Assembly: GCF_027942865.1 (NCBI RefSeq)
Contig: NC_134510.1
Coordinates: forward strand, 12,862,743-12,926,742
Origin: Odontesthes bonariensis
Lineage: Eukaryota > Chordata > Actinopteri > Atheriniformes > Atherinopsidae
Direction: 5' to 3'
Length of the DNA stretch: 64,000 bases
In this document: positions 36,117 to 47,930 of the stretch, one piece after another
How the letters are laid out: every line of letters begins with the position of its first letter
Numbering within the stretch: the stretch's first letter is position 1
The notes under the pieces: model-generated
What the model was told of the DNA's origin: nothing
What the model saw: the letters and a program-made list of their open reading frames with translations, nothing else
Databases searched by the model: none
Made by a program: the position numbers and the translations under genes

Positions 36117-39100
36117 TTTTTCTTCTTTATTGTCCTGATACTTAAAAACTTTGAACTTAAGAGAATCCATTTTGTTCTTTACGTGACTTTAGCTACAGAA
36201 TCTTTGCTAGCTGAAAGGTCGATTCTCTTGTAAGATGACCACAGTGCATCTGGACCACATACACCTCTGCCCTAAGGTCTAATTCATTCTATTGTCACCC
36301 TTTGTAAACACATTCTCCTCATGGACAACAAATGTAATTATTCAGTGACTAGATGGCTCAGGATTGTGCCACAAAAACCACATCAACATATGGTGACCAT
36401 CCAAGTAGAAGCCAATCCACTGACTGACTGTCACTGATATAGCACCAAATATATGAAACCCCAGCTATTTCCCAATGAATTATCCCTGCCTGGGTCAAGT
36501 TTACTTAACACTTTAATGTTTCCCAATCTGTGGTTGAAAACAAAACAAAACATTTTTTTGAAAGAAGGGATTGCTTCCATATAAGCTATGGCGGCCTTGG
36601 CCTGGAAACAATTAGGAAATTGCTTTGAAATGTTATATGTTGTCCAGGCTCTTGTACAGTATCATGTCACTCCCCACATGTTTGAGAGGGGGAAACAGAG
36701 GATGCTAAGTGCACTCTTTAGCAGCCGCTGCCAATGACTGACACAACAACCATTCCCCTGAGTATAACCAAATGGCCCTCCGGGCTATACGTCTGGAACA
36801 CCATTGCCAGGGTGCTACTAGGAGCCACGCCATCCCTGCTGTTTGCAAGTGCAACATGTGAGAGGCTGTGTGTCACCGTGAGACTCTTTTTAGCGTCAGA
36901 TATGAAGGCTCTGCTGCAGATTCTTTATCATTAAAAATGTTGTAACGTTGCTGAAAGCCAATTTCTAAGCAACCGGCTGTAAACTTGCGGAATAAACCTT
37001 TACTTTTTGATTTATTTTTATTTGACAAGTTTCCTGCTCTGCTGGGCACTGGCCTGGAGGTGAGGCTGAATGTTAAGGGAACAGTTAAATGGTGATGAAA
37101 GGGAAAGGAATGCTTTGTTTACCAGCTTCAATCCCTCATTCTTAAGTTAAATGTTCCTATAAAGTTCTTCATCACAACTGCCTTATTGTCCCTCCATCCA
37201 CACTAGAGCAGAGAGAGCAAAAAAGAGCGTTGTGTTTATTTGAAACCTGGCTCTAATATATTAGTCTAAGCGAACCAAAGCTGGCAAAGAAAGGGGTCCT
37301 TTTCATCAGAAATGTGGAGAATGTATAACACAAATAGTCTTGACACCCCACATCTGTGCATGGAGGCTTTTTTAGAGAACTGTAAGGCTGCATTAGTGAA
37401 GATCTACTAGGTGTTGCTCCAAGTGAAAACACCCTCAAGCGTCTCCAAGATTTGAGAGAACGCCTCAACGGCTCCGTTATCAGTGATGTCCTCACCAGCA
37501 ACAGGAAAGACATAAATCATGCCGACGCTGTCAGACAGTGAGGACCTGTATGAAAGCAGAAATGTGTTAAATGGGCATTTAGGACACTTAGAGAATTTAT
37601 TGTGAGGGTTCAAATGTGGATGAGAAGGTAGAAAATGGAAGATTGTATGCTGCCAAGCATGACATTCAAACTGCTACTGATAAAATCTAGTAAGAACATC
37701 ATTAATAATTTTCACCAACTGGTTCTCTTCATTGACTTTTTTTTTTCCTTTTTTGCCTCTAGAGGGGTCCCTCCTTCTCTGGTTTCTTCTACTTCCCACC
37801 GTTATGGTTTGCAGACACTGTAGTTTCCTTTACAATAAAGCTTGACACCTTTCTCCAGGCGAGGCAGCGCAAGGTGGAGCTTTTCTAGGTTTAAACAGAT
37901 GCAGAGTAAAAACACTCCTGCATGCTTGAATGTCTACTAGGAGTGGGCATTTGCATGCAACATTTATCAAGGAGGGTGTCTCTACATGTATGTGTGTGCC
38001 TGTGAGCGTGTGCGACAGAAGGGCAGCAGCGTACACAGATGGACGGTTGAGTGTTGCAGGAGCAGGACAGCAGATGCCTGAAGTGACCCCTACCGCTGCC
38101 TTTCATTGAACCACCGGCTTCAACACAAAGGCAGAGTTGGCCCCAAACATTAAATACACTTGCTTGTGCTTTACTGCCTGAGGTCACATTTTCAAAAGTT
38201 TTTTCTTATCTCAAGGTAATTTTGGAAAGATAGGAATGGGTTGTGTTGAAAGCAAGTTCTAAAATCATCTGTCAAACGAGAGGCAAAACCACAGTTGGAC
38301 ACACTTGGCAGATGCTTTTAAAGCAGAGATGGGTAATAAACCCCAGTCTTAGTGTAACAAAAAACTAGGGTGTTTTCCCCAGTCAGGGCATCTGCCTATC
38401 TTCTCTGCTGCATCTTCCTCTGTGGTGCAACAGAATGCTATTCCTCCCTTCTGTCAGGCCAAACGGCAACAGGAAGAGCGCTCCACTTCACCAAAGATAA
38501 CCTGCTAATTGCATTAGACTCATTCCCAACTGAGTGTTTGAATTTGAGGATGAAGCCAGATTACACTGACTGCTCCATGTTTTCTGCCACAGAAAAAAAG
38601 TATGAAGAAACAAGTTTTTCATGTGTGGGAAAGTCTACTGATGTCTCGGTAAATGTATTTAGAAACTCAGAAAACAGCAACAGCTGAAATTGATAGATCT
38701 ACGTCCAGAGAAGCTAGTTTTTGTTCTGTTTATTTTCTAAAGGAATGTCTGAGGGTGCCCTTTCACCCCACCTCATCCATTTACTGCCCCTGGTCTATGT
38801 TACAGATGGTGACCTGGGTCGTCAATATCCCTGATTAACAAGTACACCTTCAGATTCTCCAGAAAATCTGGACATAAAGGGAGATTGTCTTTTCTGTTTG
38901 CTCGTAGTCCATCTTTTTGTCTGCCTTTTTTGTGAGGCTGTGAGAGTGTCTATGCGCGTTGGTGCGAGGGTCTGAACAAGCTCAAGTCAAAAGTAAATTT
39001 GCTCAGTTAACTCTGACAATGCTTATGTTTGGGAGCGAGGCAAGGACATGACCTCGCTGCCAATTTACATCGGCAGGGGCTTGTGGAGAGCAGAGAGAGG

Positions 39101-39870
39101 GTCGTTGACCGGTTGGAGGCTGGACAATGGCATTAGCTGGTCTGGATGCTCTGAACTTTGGAGGGAAAATATGTGCTATCAGCTGCAATGTCAAGGCAGA
39201 CGAGAAGAGTTAAAACAATGTATGTGACTTTAAAATAACCAAAAAGCAGAATATTCTTGCAGTTCTGAACCTTTTTACCCCGTTACTTAGGACATTTAAA
39301 AGAGACATGGGTGGTATAAAATCGAGCTTCTGGTGCTGTATTGTAAAATGAGACCTGTAGGCAAACAAACATGGGTCAGGGGCAATGGGGCAGCAAGGCA
39401 AGGATCCGACTCTCGGAGGGAGTTGGGTGGGATCAAGGGAGGAGGGCTGCGAGGTGCAGGAGGACTTGATGGACAACTCCACAATGCGGCAGGGGCAGGG
39501 CTTTCACTAAAAAATGGTGCCTGGCCTATCTCAAAAGGTCAGAGCCCAGAGCACTAACACACTACATTAATCACGAGAGGCTGAGGCTTACCTGTCTAGC
39601 GTTTCAGTCGTGCCGTACAGTTAACCTCAATTATGCTTGATTACGAGGTGTGGAAGATGCAGGGCCTGAGCTGGGCCGCACATAAGATCAGGCATCAATA
39701 ATTCAATCTCAGATTAGATGTGCCTAACTGTCATTGTGAAGAATAGACCAAATAGCTTCATGGGGAAGAATACCCAGGGTCAGTGAACAGGTAAAAGGGG
39801 ATTTGTTTTGTTCAGTTTCATTCGCATCTTTCTTGATTTAAGCTCTTCACTGTGGTCTCAGCTTCAGCCT
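36117..39870. other. Non-coding flank distal to gdf6a, first segment
   Basis: No gene recognised. Contains the exon-like stretch 37407-37545 on the minus strand (separate entry). Otherwise moderately AT-rich single-copy-looking sequence. Confidence 0.4.
37407..37545 (-). other. Exon-like stretch, unassigned (possible terminal exon)
   Basis: Minus-strand acceptor TTTCATACAG precedes an open frame reading SSLSDSVGMIYVFPVAGED, then ITDNGAVEAFSQILETLEGV, ending SNT and a TAG stop at 37409-37407. Composition looks protein-like. I do not recognise the family. Its phase (needs two bases upstream) fits the donor of the other exon-like stretch at 41058-41226. It may be chance. Confidence 0.3.
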
Positions 39871-39878
39871 ATGCATTC

Positions 39879-40687
39879 CAGAGGTGGAAAGAGTACTGAA
39901 AAATTGTAATTAAGTAAAAGTATCTTTACTTTGCCTAAATTCTACTCAGAGTAAAAGTAAAATTACCCATCTCAAAATTTACTTGAGTAAAAGTACAAAA
40001 TTACTTCATTTAAAATGTAATTTGAGTAAAAGTTACTAAATTACTTCCAGTTTCTTAATGCAAAAAAGGATGAGTCCCGAATCAAATTCAGTACAAGTTG
40101 TTTTAATCGATTTCGAGGTGTATTAAAGAAGTAAGTTTGAAGTCGATGTTCTGAAAGCCGAAAGCTCCGTTTTGGCTGGCAGGCACATCTTGCACTGCAT
40201 AATCACATTATTGCCTTTGGTGCGTTTGAAAACGAATAATTTTTCTAAATTTGGCCACGGGTTTTTCTGGCTTTCGTCTCCTCCAGAATGTGTATCCTCT
40301 TCGTCTTTGGACCTTTCCTCCTCAGTCTCCACGTCTAGGTTAGCAACAGCCATCTTCCAAAGCGCAGGTAGCCTACTAGATCCACCACACCAGATTATTT
40401 AACAATGGAAAGGGCGCGCGCAAGCCAAGGCCACGCAATTGACTTTCAGTTCCGGGACAGCTGTTTAAATTTCCGCCCGCATTTAATTTTTCACCATCAA
40501 TATTTGTTTTACTCAGTAACATGAGGGGTTTCAAATGTAGCGAAGTAAAAGTACTTGGGTCAAAATGTACTCGAGTAAAAGTAAAAATTACACATTTCAA
40601 AAACTACTCAGAAAATTACAAATTACTCATAAAAAGTACTCAATTACAGTAATGTGAGTAAATGTAATTCATTACTTTCCACCCCTG
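39879..40687. mobile_element. hAT-type DNA transposon relic with 8-bp target-site duplication
   Basis: 809 bp bounded by ATGCATTC at 39871-39878 and again at 40688-40695, an exact 8-bp duplication as expected for hAT insertion. Ends are inverted: CAGAGGTGGAAAG at the left and CTTTCCACCCCTG at the right, followed inward by AGTAAAAGTA-rich subterminal repeats. An internal minus-strand ORF (40123-40353) carries a BED-finger-like start of a transposase (see separate entry). Non-autonomous. Confidence 0.9.
40123..40353 (-). pseudogene. hAT transposase N-terminal fragment (BED zinc-finger remnant)
   Basis: 76-codon ORF inside the hAT relic. PWPNLEKLFVFKR, then MQCKMCLPAKTELSAF and STSNLLL resemble the BED-type zinc finger at the start of fish hAT transposases (Cys-x2-Cys visible as CKMC). 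No catalytic domain follows. Confidence 0.65.
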
Positions 40688-40695
40688 ATGCATTC

Positions 40696-43482
40696 ACACA
40701 GACATATGCAGCTGAGACACAAACGCCAAAGCATTATGTGGTGTACCAAAGGGAGCTAAAGGCTTCATGCTGCCCCAGCCCCCTTCTCGGTAATTGCCCC
40801 ATTATGTGTTGGTGGTGGATGGAGCCATTACAGATGTTTTATGATGGGGCCATTTTCATTTTGTCTTCCCAATGAGGGACAGATTTATGAGGCAAGACAG
40901 TCTTCCATTCAGGGGTAAAAACCCCTCACCACAGCATTTCCAAACACACACACATGCGCGGTGGCTAGCCCGAACCCACACTGCAACAGACATGCACATA
41001 CTGTACATTCACCACATTATCTATTAAATGACTGTCATAACTGTGCCCTCTCTTCACCCAGTGCACTGTGGTGCCTGAGTTGTTGGCAGGAGCTTAAGAG
41101 ACAAATAAATGTTTGATGGCCTCGTGGAACAAGGCACACTTCCAGGCCACTCATCAGTCTGTTCCACAAGTGTGGGGGGTGAGACAGAGGTGGATGGGGG
41201 GAAGACCTCCTCGAAGAGTCCCTGGTCTGTGGGGAAGCAGCAGGCCTTGAGTAAAACCAAGTCTGACACTTTCTCACCAAATGTTATCCTACTAAAAGAA
41301 AACCATCATAAAGGGCAAAGCAAACACCAGTTAGCTTTTCAGAATTAATCTCTTTTAGCTTGCAGTGAAGTGTTTGAAGTGTTGAAGACTCTTTGGCTAC
41401 GTGGTTTCTTTCCAGAGGCTGTTTTGGTGTGGTTCCCCAGAGTTTTCTTTTGGAAATCAAATCTTCAGCTTGGAAGCTTTTATGCTAAGAAAAATATTGG
41501 TCATAAATTGGTTCCTGAATCTACTGTCTAATTACAGGGCTGTGGACTGAAAATTTACCCCGCAACTTATGGCTGTAATTATTAGGTTTAACAATAGGGA
41601 CGCGGTGGTAGGGATCAAAAGAGCTCTATTTAATGACCGAAATATTCTGAAATAGGAGTAGGTCCCTGTCTGTGTCAGAAACAGTTTTCTTTTCATGCAA
41701 AATGAGTGGAGAGTTGTCAGGTACAAGTCTTTTAACAAACAAGGTCAGCAGAGGAACACTCATTATTAATCATTTACCAGAGTTGCACAAAGAGAGCTGG
41801 AGAGACTAGATAGCCCAGGACCCAAGGGTTTGTGACTGAGACGCTGCCTCATCATGTTACACACACCGTCCACATATTTCTGACACCTCACTCCCATCAA
41901 CCCTACCTACCCACTGGTGATTGATTTCCTCATTGTGACACCACGTTGCCTCATTCATGGATTTATCACCATTTGACTTTGGTGAAAATCCCTGTTCTGG
42001 TTCCAAACAGCAAGTTTCAAACTGCAGCTGTTTGAACAACTTCAGGAAATTCAAGCTGGTTTGAAAACTGGGTGCATGAATGCGGGGTTGAACGAATGAT
42101 AAATGTCTGACCAAGACCAAGGTTAGTTTCTGTCAATTCTCTGAAATACCGCTCGTTATTCACTACAACATAAATTCTGCCGCTCTGGCATGAGGAATGG
42201 AGTGAGGTTTGTTTGACCAGATGTAACTTTATCAGGGACTCTCTCTCCCCCTGCTATTCTTGTGTCTCTCACATCTCAGAGCTCAGGCACAAAAAAAGGG
42301 AGCTCTCACACAATATTTCTGTTTGCCGTAGTCTGACCTCTTTGTGAACTGCGGTAAAGTGAAAGGCACTTTCAGCCGGGGGGAATCGGATGGCAGTAAC
42401 CATATGCCTTTCAACTGATACAAAGGTGGGAAAGGGGGAGGCCACGGGTGAGTGTGAGTGTGTGTTGGGTGGTGTGGCAGGGGGAGTTGCATGCTAGGGT
42501 GAAAAGGAAAGTGCCGTGCTGCATCTTTTTGTGTTGGTAAAGTGGTGGTGGTTTAGGGTCGGGGCGTTTTGGGGGAAGAGAAGGTGGGTGTTGGCTGGAT
42601 GTGGTGCTGAACTCAAGGCAATGTCCGGCTGATTGGCTGTTGAAGGGGAGCCCTCTTATGGATGAGTGCAATAAGTAAACAGCATTCCTTTCTCTCTGTC
42701 TGACCCTCTCTTTCTCTGTATTTGTGTCTGTCTCTTGCACACATAACATACCCCATAAAAGTAGGTTTACCAAGGAGATTCATTTCTGCTACTTGAGATG
42801 GTTCGAATTGCTCAAGTATTCTATAGGAATGTCTTGTCTACTCACAGAGAGACCAAACTTTCCAAGGAAAGTGAATGAAATAATATGCTTGATATGCAGT
42901 TTGTGGCCCACTGCAGCATTACTGGGTATGTTTTTTGGGTATTGCTTCCCCTGGTTACCATTTGGATTCATTCAGAGGAAGCTTGTTTGATAGTAAGACA
43001 TGTGAAAGAGATGCAATTTGAAATTACCGTATAGTTTTGCCGATACATTCTCAAGTTGTATAATTTCACCCAAAATAATAGTTGCATTGATTCAACCAAA
43101 AGACCAATATTATACCAATACTCATCTTGGAAGAACCACCTCTTTGGTCTGCAGAATACAGGCTCAGATCTGCACACGATGCAACACAAATATGTTCTAT
43201 CGAGGTGTGCTGGGTCTGGTTTTACTGCCATTTCTCTGGAGCCTATGTACCAGCATCTCTTACCTGAGTGGACCCCAGAATACTTGATAAAAACTTAAGG
43301 TGATCTTTTGAAAAGTTTCCAAAAAGAAATGTGGAACACAGATGAACAAATTTGGCTGGTGGCCAGATCATGTTGGATAATGCTAAACTTCTGGTGGGCA
43401 ACAATACCTGTGGTGGACATCCATGAGGAAAATGAAGAGAATCATATTTTAGGAGTTGCCCATAAGAGGGCATGGCACTGAA
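40696..43482. other. Non-coding flank distal to gdf6a, second segment
   Basis: No gene recognised. Holds the exon-like stretch 41058-41226 (minus; separate entry). ORFs around 42280-42770 are GA/CT-composition artefacts. Confidence 0.4.
41058..41226 (-). other. Exon-like stretch, unassigned
   Basis: 169 bp on the minus strand between acceptor TTCCCCACAG and donor ACTGG/GTGAAG. The open frame reads DQGLFEEVFPPSTSVSPPTL, then VEQTDEWPGSVPCSTRPSN and on to QAPQCTG. Leaves two bases, in phase with the exon-like stretch at 37545. Family not recognised. Confidence 0.25.
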
Positions 43483-44352
43483 GGGCCTTGTGCAAACACA
43501 TCCAGCATTCTTTTAAGATGCCTACAGTGTACTTGATTGTTGAACAAACGTATGTGTGAATCTGATGAAACCTCATGTGTCTGAGGGTTGGTCAGTGGTG
43601 TTAATATCCAGGGGACCAGGACATATCCTCAATCTCCTAATAAAACAAATAATTTAATAAAAAAAAATAAAGAAAACCTCTGTTGTATACATTTTAATCA
43701 TTAGAAGATATGTACCACTGTGCCAGGCATTATCAGCTGCTCTTTGTTCGAGGCGCATGCCCATGGAGCTGTTTTGAAGATGAATGAGTCATGTGCTCCT
43801 CCTGGGAAGCGGGATACCACATTTAGTAGGTGGTTCTGGGAGTCGCAAATGAGTTGGACATTTATGGAGTGATACTGATTGCGGTTGATGTATGGGAATG
43901 GATCTGCCGAGGGGGCTTTAACATGCACGAGTGTGCAGTGTGCATTGCACCGATGGTATTAGGGTGACCAGCAATTGAATTAAACCCCCCCCCCCCTCGA
44001 CTGCAACATACTCTTCACCTGTATATGGAAACATTATGTATTGTGTGGCCAGTTGATTTATTGCATCTACGATTAGCGGGAGAGTGCGGCTGATGGACGA
44101 CTGTGATCTACCCATCCCGTCTCTCAGCTCCCACTAAAAGGTTCCAGTGGCCAAAAAGCCCCAGGTTGAGAGAACCTGGAGATGTGGAGGAACGGAGATG
44201 GACCATTGTGCGTGCTTTCAGATGTGCATCAGAGTACTCCTGAGTGTTCGTAGGATGAGAAAACATTGGTGAATACCTCAATCGTCATGAAAAGTTCATC
44301 AGTAGGACTTAAGAACAAATTTGTTCTTAAGAACTGTTGGTGAATGAGGCCC
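43483..44352 (-). mobile_element. PIF/Harbinger element relic with broken transposase
   Basis: Right end, read on the minus strand, starts GGGCCTCATTCACCAACAG; a weaker counterpart GGGCCTTGTGCAAACAC lies at 43483. Between are pieces of a Harbinger nuclease in two frames: SSISRTLPLIVDAINQLA (44105 downward) and KAPSADPFPYINRNQYHS then FPGGAHDSFIF (43925 downward). The family's DDE core spacing is only partly present. A C-run at 43986-43997 and a one-base shift near 43935 break the frame. Inactive. Confidence 0.7.
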
Positions 44353-47300
44353 AATAATGCCATTTGTACTTTTCTTAACACAGTTTTCTAGCTAACTAAA
44401 GAACCATCCTGCAAGCAGTGTTAGTGTTCAGTATTAGTGTCTGTTTTTGATCTATTCAGATCTGCAATTGGATCTTCTTTACATGATTTTTTTCCCTTTA
44501 AACTTGATTAATGTGTATAGAGTTCATACGGGTTTTTAGCAGGTGAATGTTGGACTGGGCCCCATACTTTGGACATGCTAAGACCCCTTAAAGTAGCTGA
44601 AATATTCATCAGACATGTTGAGTGAATATTGGCAACAAGTACAAGTACTTTGAGTAATATTACAAAAAAATGCCTGACCTTAAGCCATATTTATTCTTAG
44701 CATCTTCACAGAGAGGTATATGTCAGAAATACCATGGAATCTGGGGTTAGCGGAGATTCAGGGTCCTACCTCCACAGTGCACTCCAACATATGTCACACA
44801 CATCTTAAAACTGAGTTACTTGTGGAGACATAAAACTGTTCACACAGTCACATTGTAGGGACTCACGTCACTCCTGTAAATCTTTATTATAGACACTTAA
44901 TGTCAGGAAAGGTTTAGGACAAATTTAGGTTCATGTTAAGGTCGATTAATGGCCTTTAAGATGATGGAAACACAGATGTATTTGTAAGAGACTTCATCTG
45001 CTGACAGTTCTTTTTTTACCCCTCATTTCAACTCCATGCTTAAATAGAAGTGTGACGAAATTACAAAACCTGCAGGCACAATTTTTGTTCAGTACACAAT
45101 ACTTCGAATTAATTTGAATACACTACATTTGTGTTCTTTCGCATCTTTCATCTAACTTTGTGTGTAACCACTTCTGAAACTGGCATGCCTTTAGTTTGAA
45201 CAAACCTTAACGGACAAAATATATCGCACTGATGCAAAAATGAATTAGTACAGCACATGTTACACCTCTTCATTTTTCATTATTACTACATAATGTATTG
45301 TATGTGGTCATATCATTGCCCATTTGGTTCTCACGACCAAAAGACAAATAAATTAGTAAAAATCTAAACTGTTTAACAGGATACAGAAGCATCCAGTTTG
45401 TGGCAAAAAAATAAAGCAAACATCTGATCAGTTTGAAATCTCCTCCTCTAATTCCAGTCCAATCTTGATATGAATATAGACATCTTAAAATGATTTTCAA
45501 AGTTATCATTATACAGTCAGTAATCTCTGCGTATGGTTACTGTAGATTTAGGGAGCCAGCTTGTTTAGTAGGAGAGGCGAACAGACAGGAAGAAGGTCTG
45601 TTACAGAAGCAACATTAATCTGTTCCTCTCGGCGCTCTTTGAAGAGCAGCAGCAGCTATGACAGGCTAAATGTTTCCAGAGATGTCACATTTCCACAAAA
45701 TCTAGAAAGGCTCTTGCGAGCACTCATCCTTTCATGTTTGATTGTGTGTTGGAGATCCTATGATAAACAGACGAGGATGGTGGTTGGAGGGGGGAAGGGG
45801 GCCTGCGACTGGGAACGCACTCTGCTGCTTGGCCTGCTTTGCCACCGGATCCAGATGCTTTTGCAAATTACCTCTTTGTCTGCTTCAGAGGGGTTCGACA
45901 TGAACGTCTGAATGAAGATCCGGGCTCTCTCCGTAGACTTCTAGGATTGCACACAATCTGATTAATGTGAGGGAAACGGTTCCGTCCAACTCTGTCACTT
46001 GTGGTCCTAAGAAAAAAATCATATTCACTGACAGATATTGAACAGATGCCGCAGAGGGTTTTTAGGGGACATGTGGTTCATCACTTTCATGTTGAGACAG
46101 AACTGGACAGAGCAGGTACATTTCACACTACGGGTTCTCCGGAAGCCAAACACACTTTCTTCTGTCCCTATCTCACTCCTCTTTATTCTTCCACAGCTTT
46201 GTGGTACTCTTTGTCAGTCCCTTACCCCTGTCTTTTCCAGTGCCGCTTAAGTGTTTTTAGTCTCAACACCCTGTTAGAGAGTCGTAAAGTTCTTGTGGAG
46301 AAAACAGAGCAATCCCAGCTGAACTCCAGAGAAGGGGAAGAAAAGAGAATAAAGCGAGGCAGGGACAAAACAGAGAGCGAGGAAATAATGATGTACTCAT
46401 AAAAACATAATAATAAAAATACCAGAACAGTAGTGAAACATCTTTTCAGTATTTCCAAATGAAAGCTCTTAACAAGCATGTGCACTGATGGATTCAGTTT
46501 CATGACAGAGAGCCATTAACTAGTAAATTGCTTCCTTTTAAGGCCTGATTAGTAGTTCATGAATAAAAGAAATCAGAGGTGACAGAAAATATAAATAATA
46601 TATACATTTTTTTTTTCTATGTGGAAGGTAAAAATATCTGTGCTCTTTAAATGAAACTTAAACCTCATGGGGACATGAAACAGCCTCCCATTACATCTAG
46701 CTCAGGTAGAAATAGCACACTGGCATGCACAGATTAAAAGTGCACACATGCAAAGCGTTTGAACTCATAATCCTCAACCTCTGAGGAAGTAGGTGGCAGT
46801 CTTCTCATGGTTTGAGGATGGTGCGGTCACGGATCTCCTGGTGAGTTTGGTATGAGCCATTAGAAAAGGAAGGAGGAGGAGGTAGTGGCAAAAGATGAGG
46901 AGGTGGAGAAGGAGAGCATTCCTGATTTCCAGCCAGGCTGATCGGCAAAAGCCTGCTGCTCATCTGTCCCACAGAGGCAATGCTCTGTGGAGCCTGCAGG
47001 GTGTCCTGTGACTGGCACATCTTGTTAGCGCGGGTAGGAGGGGACGAGCCGGGCTGAAACTGAGAAAATGAGACTGGGAAAGCTGAGACAGTTTGTTCTC
47101 ATGATTGCAGCTTATTGGTATTGGTTTTGGAAGGGGTAGGGTGTGTTGCATGAATGCAGCATTTCTGTGCATCCAACATCGTGCAACTCATCAACTAAAA
47201 CCACGACAGAGCCACTCAGTCTTTCACTGCCCAGCAATTTGGTACATGAAAGGACTTTCTTTCGGAGTGAAACACCAGCCCGTAAGTCATGGAAGGTTGA

Positions 47301-47640
47301 ACCCGTAATGTACAGTGCTTCCTGTTACTGGGTGGGATCACACGTGGATCAGAAAGCAAATACTGAGCAAAGTCAAATTATTTTAATCTGAATAAAACCA
47401 AACAGACAGGCAGCAATCATTAGTTCTAAAAACGACTCCTATATTTTTCTTCACTCTTTTTGAATAGTAATTTTGCAAAGTCATAGTCATAGTGATCATG
47501 ATCTTTTCTTCTGACCTCACCAAAAAAATGTGTGTTGAAAAGTACTGAAGTGGCAAACAAATTAGCCAGCTACATTTACTGAAAAATGACAAAATGGAGA
47601 AATGGCCATTAAAGTTTCTTATTACTCCAAATACCTTAAT
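44353..47640. other. Non-coding flank distal to gdf6a, third segment
   Basis: No gene recognised apart from the unassigned minus-strand open stretch at 46805-47059. ORFs at 45561-46402 (plus) lack recognisable motifs. Confidence 0.4.
46805..47059 (-). other. Exon-like stretch, unassigned (Pro/Ser-rich, ends in stop)
   Basis: Minus-strand acceptor CATTTTCTCAG then an 84-codon open frame: FQPGSSPPTRANKMCQSQDT, a Pro-rich centre (PSPPPHLLPLPPPPSFSNG), ending EIRDRTILKP and a TGA. Not recognised. The Pro tract comes from a GAGGA-rich run on the plus strand, so low-complexity chance is a real alternative. Confidence 0.25.
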
Positions 47641-47654
47641 ATCTAAATCATTTC

Positions 47655-47930
47655 CATATTTCCATCCATCCGTTTTCTATACTTGTTCTGTTAAATTACG
47701 GATAGCAGGCGGGCTGGACCCATTCCCAGCAATCTTTAGGCGAGAGGCAGGGTACACTGGGCAGCTCTATCACACAGACAAATGAGACAAACATCCATCC
47801 ATACTCACTCCGGGGGTCGATTTAGAATCACCAATTACCCTAACTAACATTCGTGTTTGTGCTCAGTGGGAGGAAGCCACACAGAAATGCCCCAGCCAAG
47901 ATTTGAGCCAGAAACCTTCTTGTAGTGCGG
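47655..47930 (-). repeat. Teleost LINE/SINE 3' tail fragment (reverse orientation)
   Basis: Plus strand begins CCATCCATCCGTTTTCTATA and continues GGCGAGAGGCAGGGTACAC and GATTTAGAATCACCAATTA. This is the reverse complement of the same widespread fish repeat family seen at 23904-24017, but a longer stretch of it. Confidence 0.7.

Noticed and set aside
42283..42773. ORFs rich in His/Thr/Pro on the minus strand
   Set aside because: Come from GT- and GGGA-rich simple sequence on the plus strand.
46001..46402. 133-codon plus-strand ORF
   Set aside because: No recognisable domain; the end is a Lys/Glu/Arg-rich low-complexity run (REGEEKRIKRGRDKTE).
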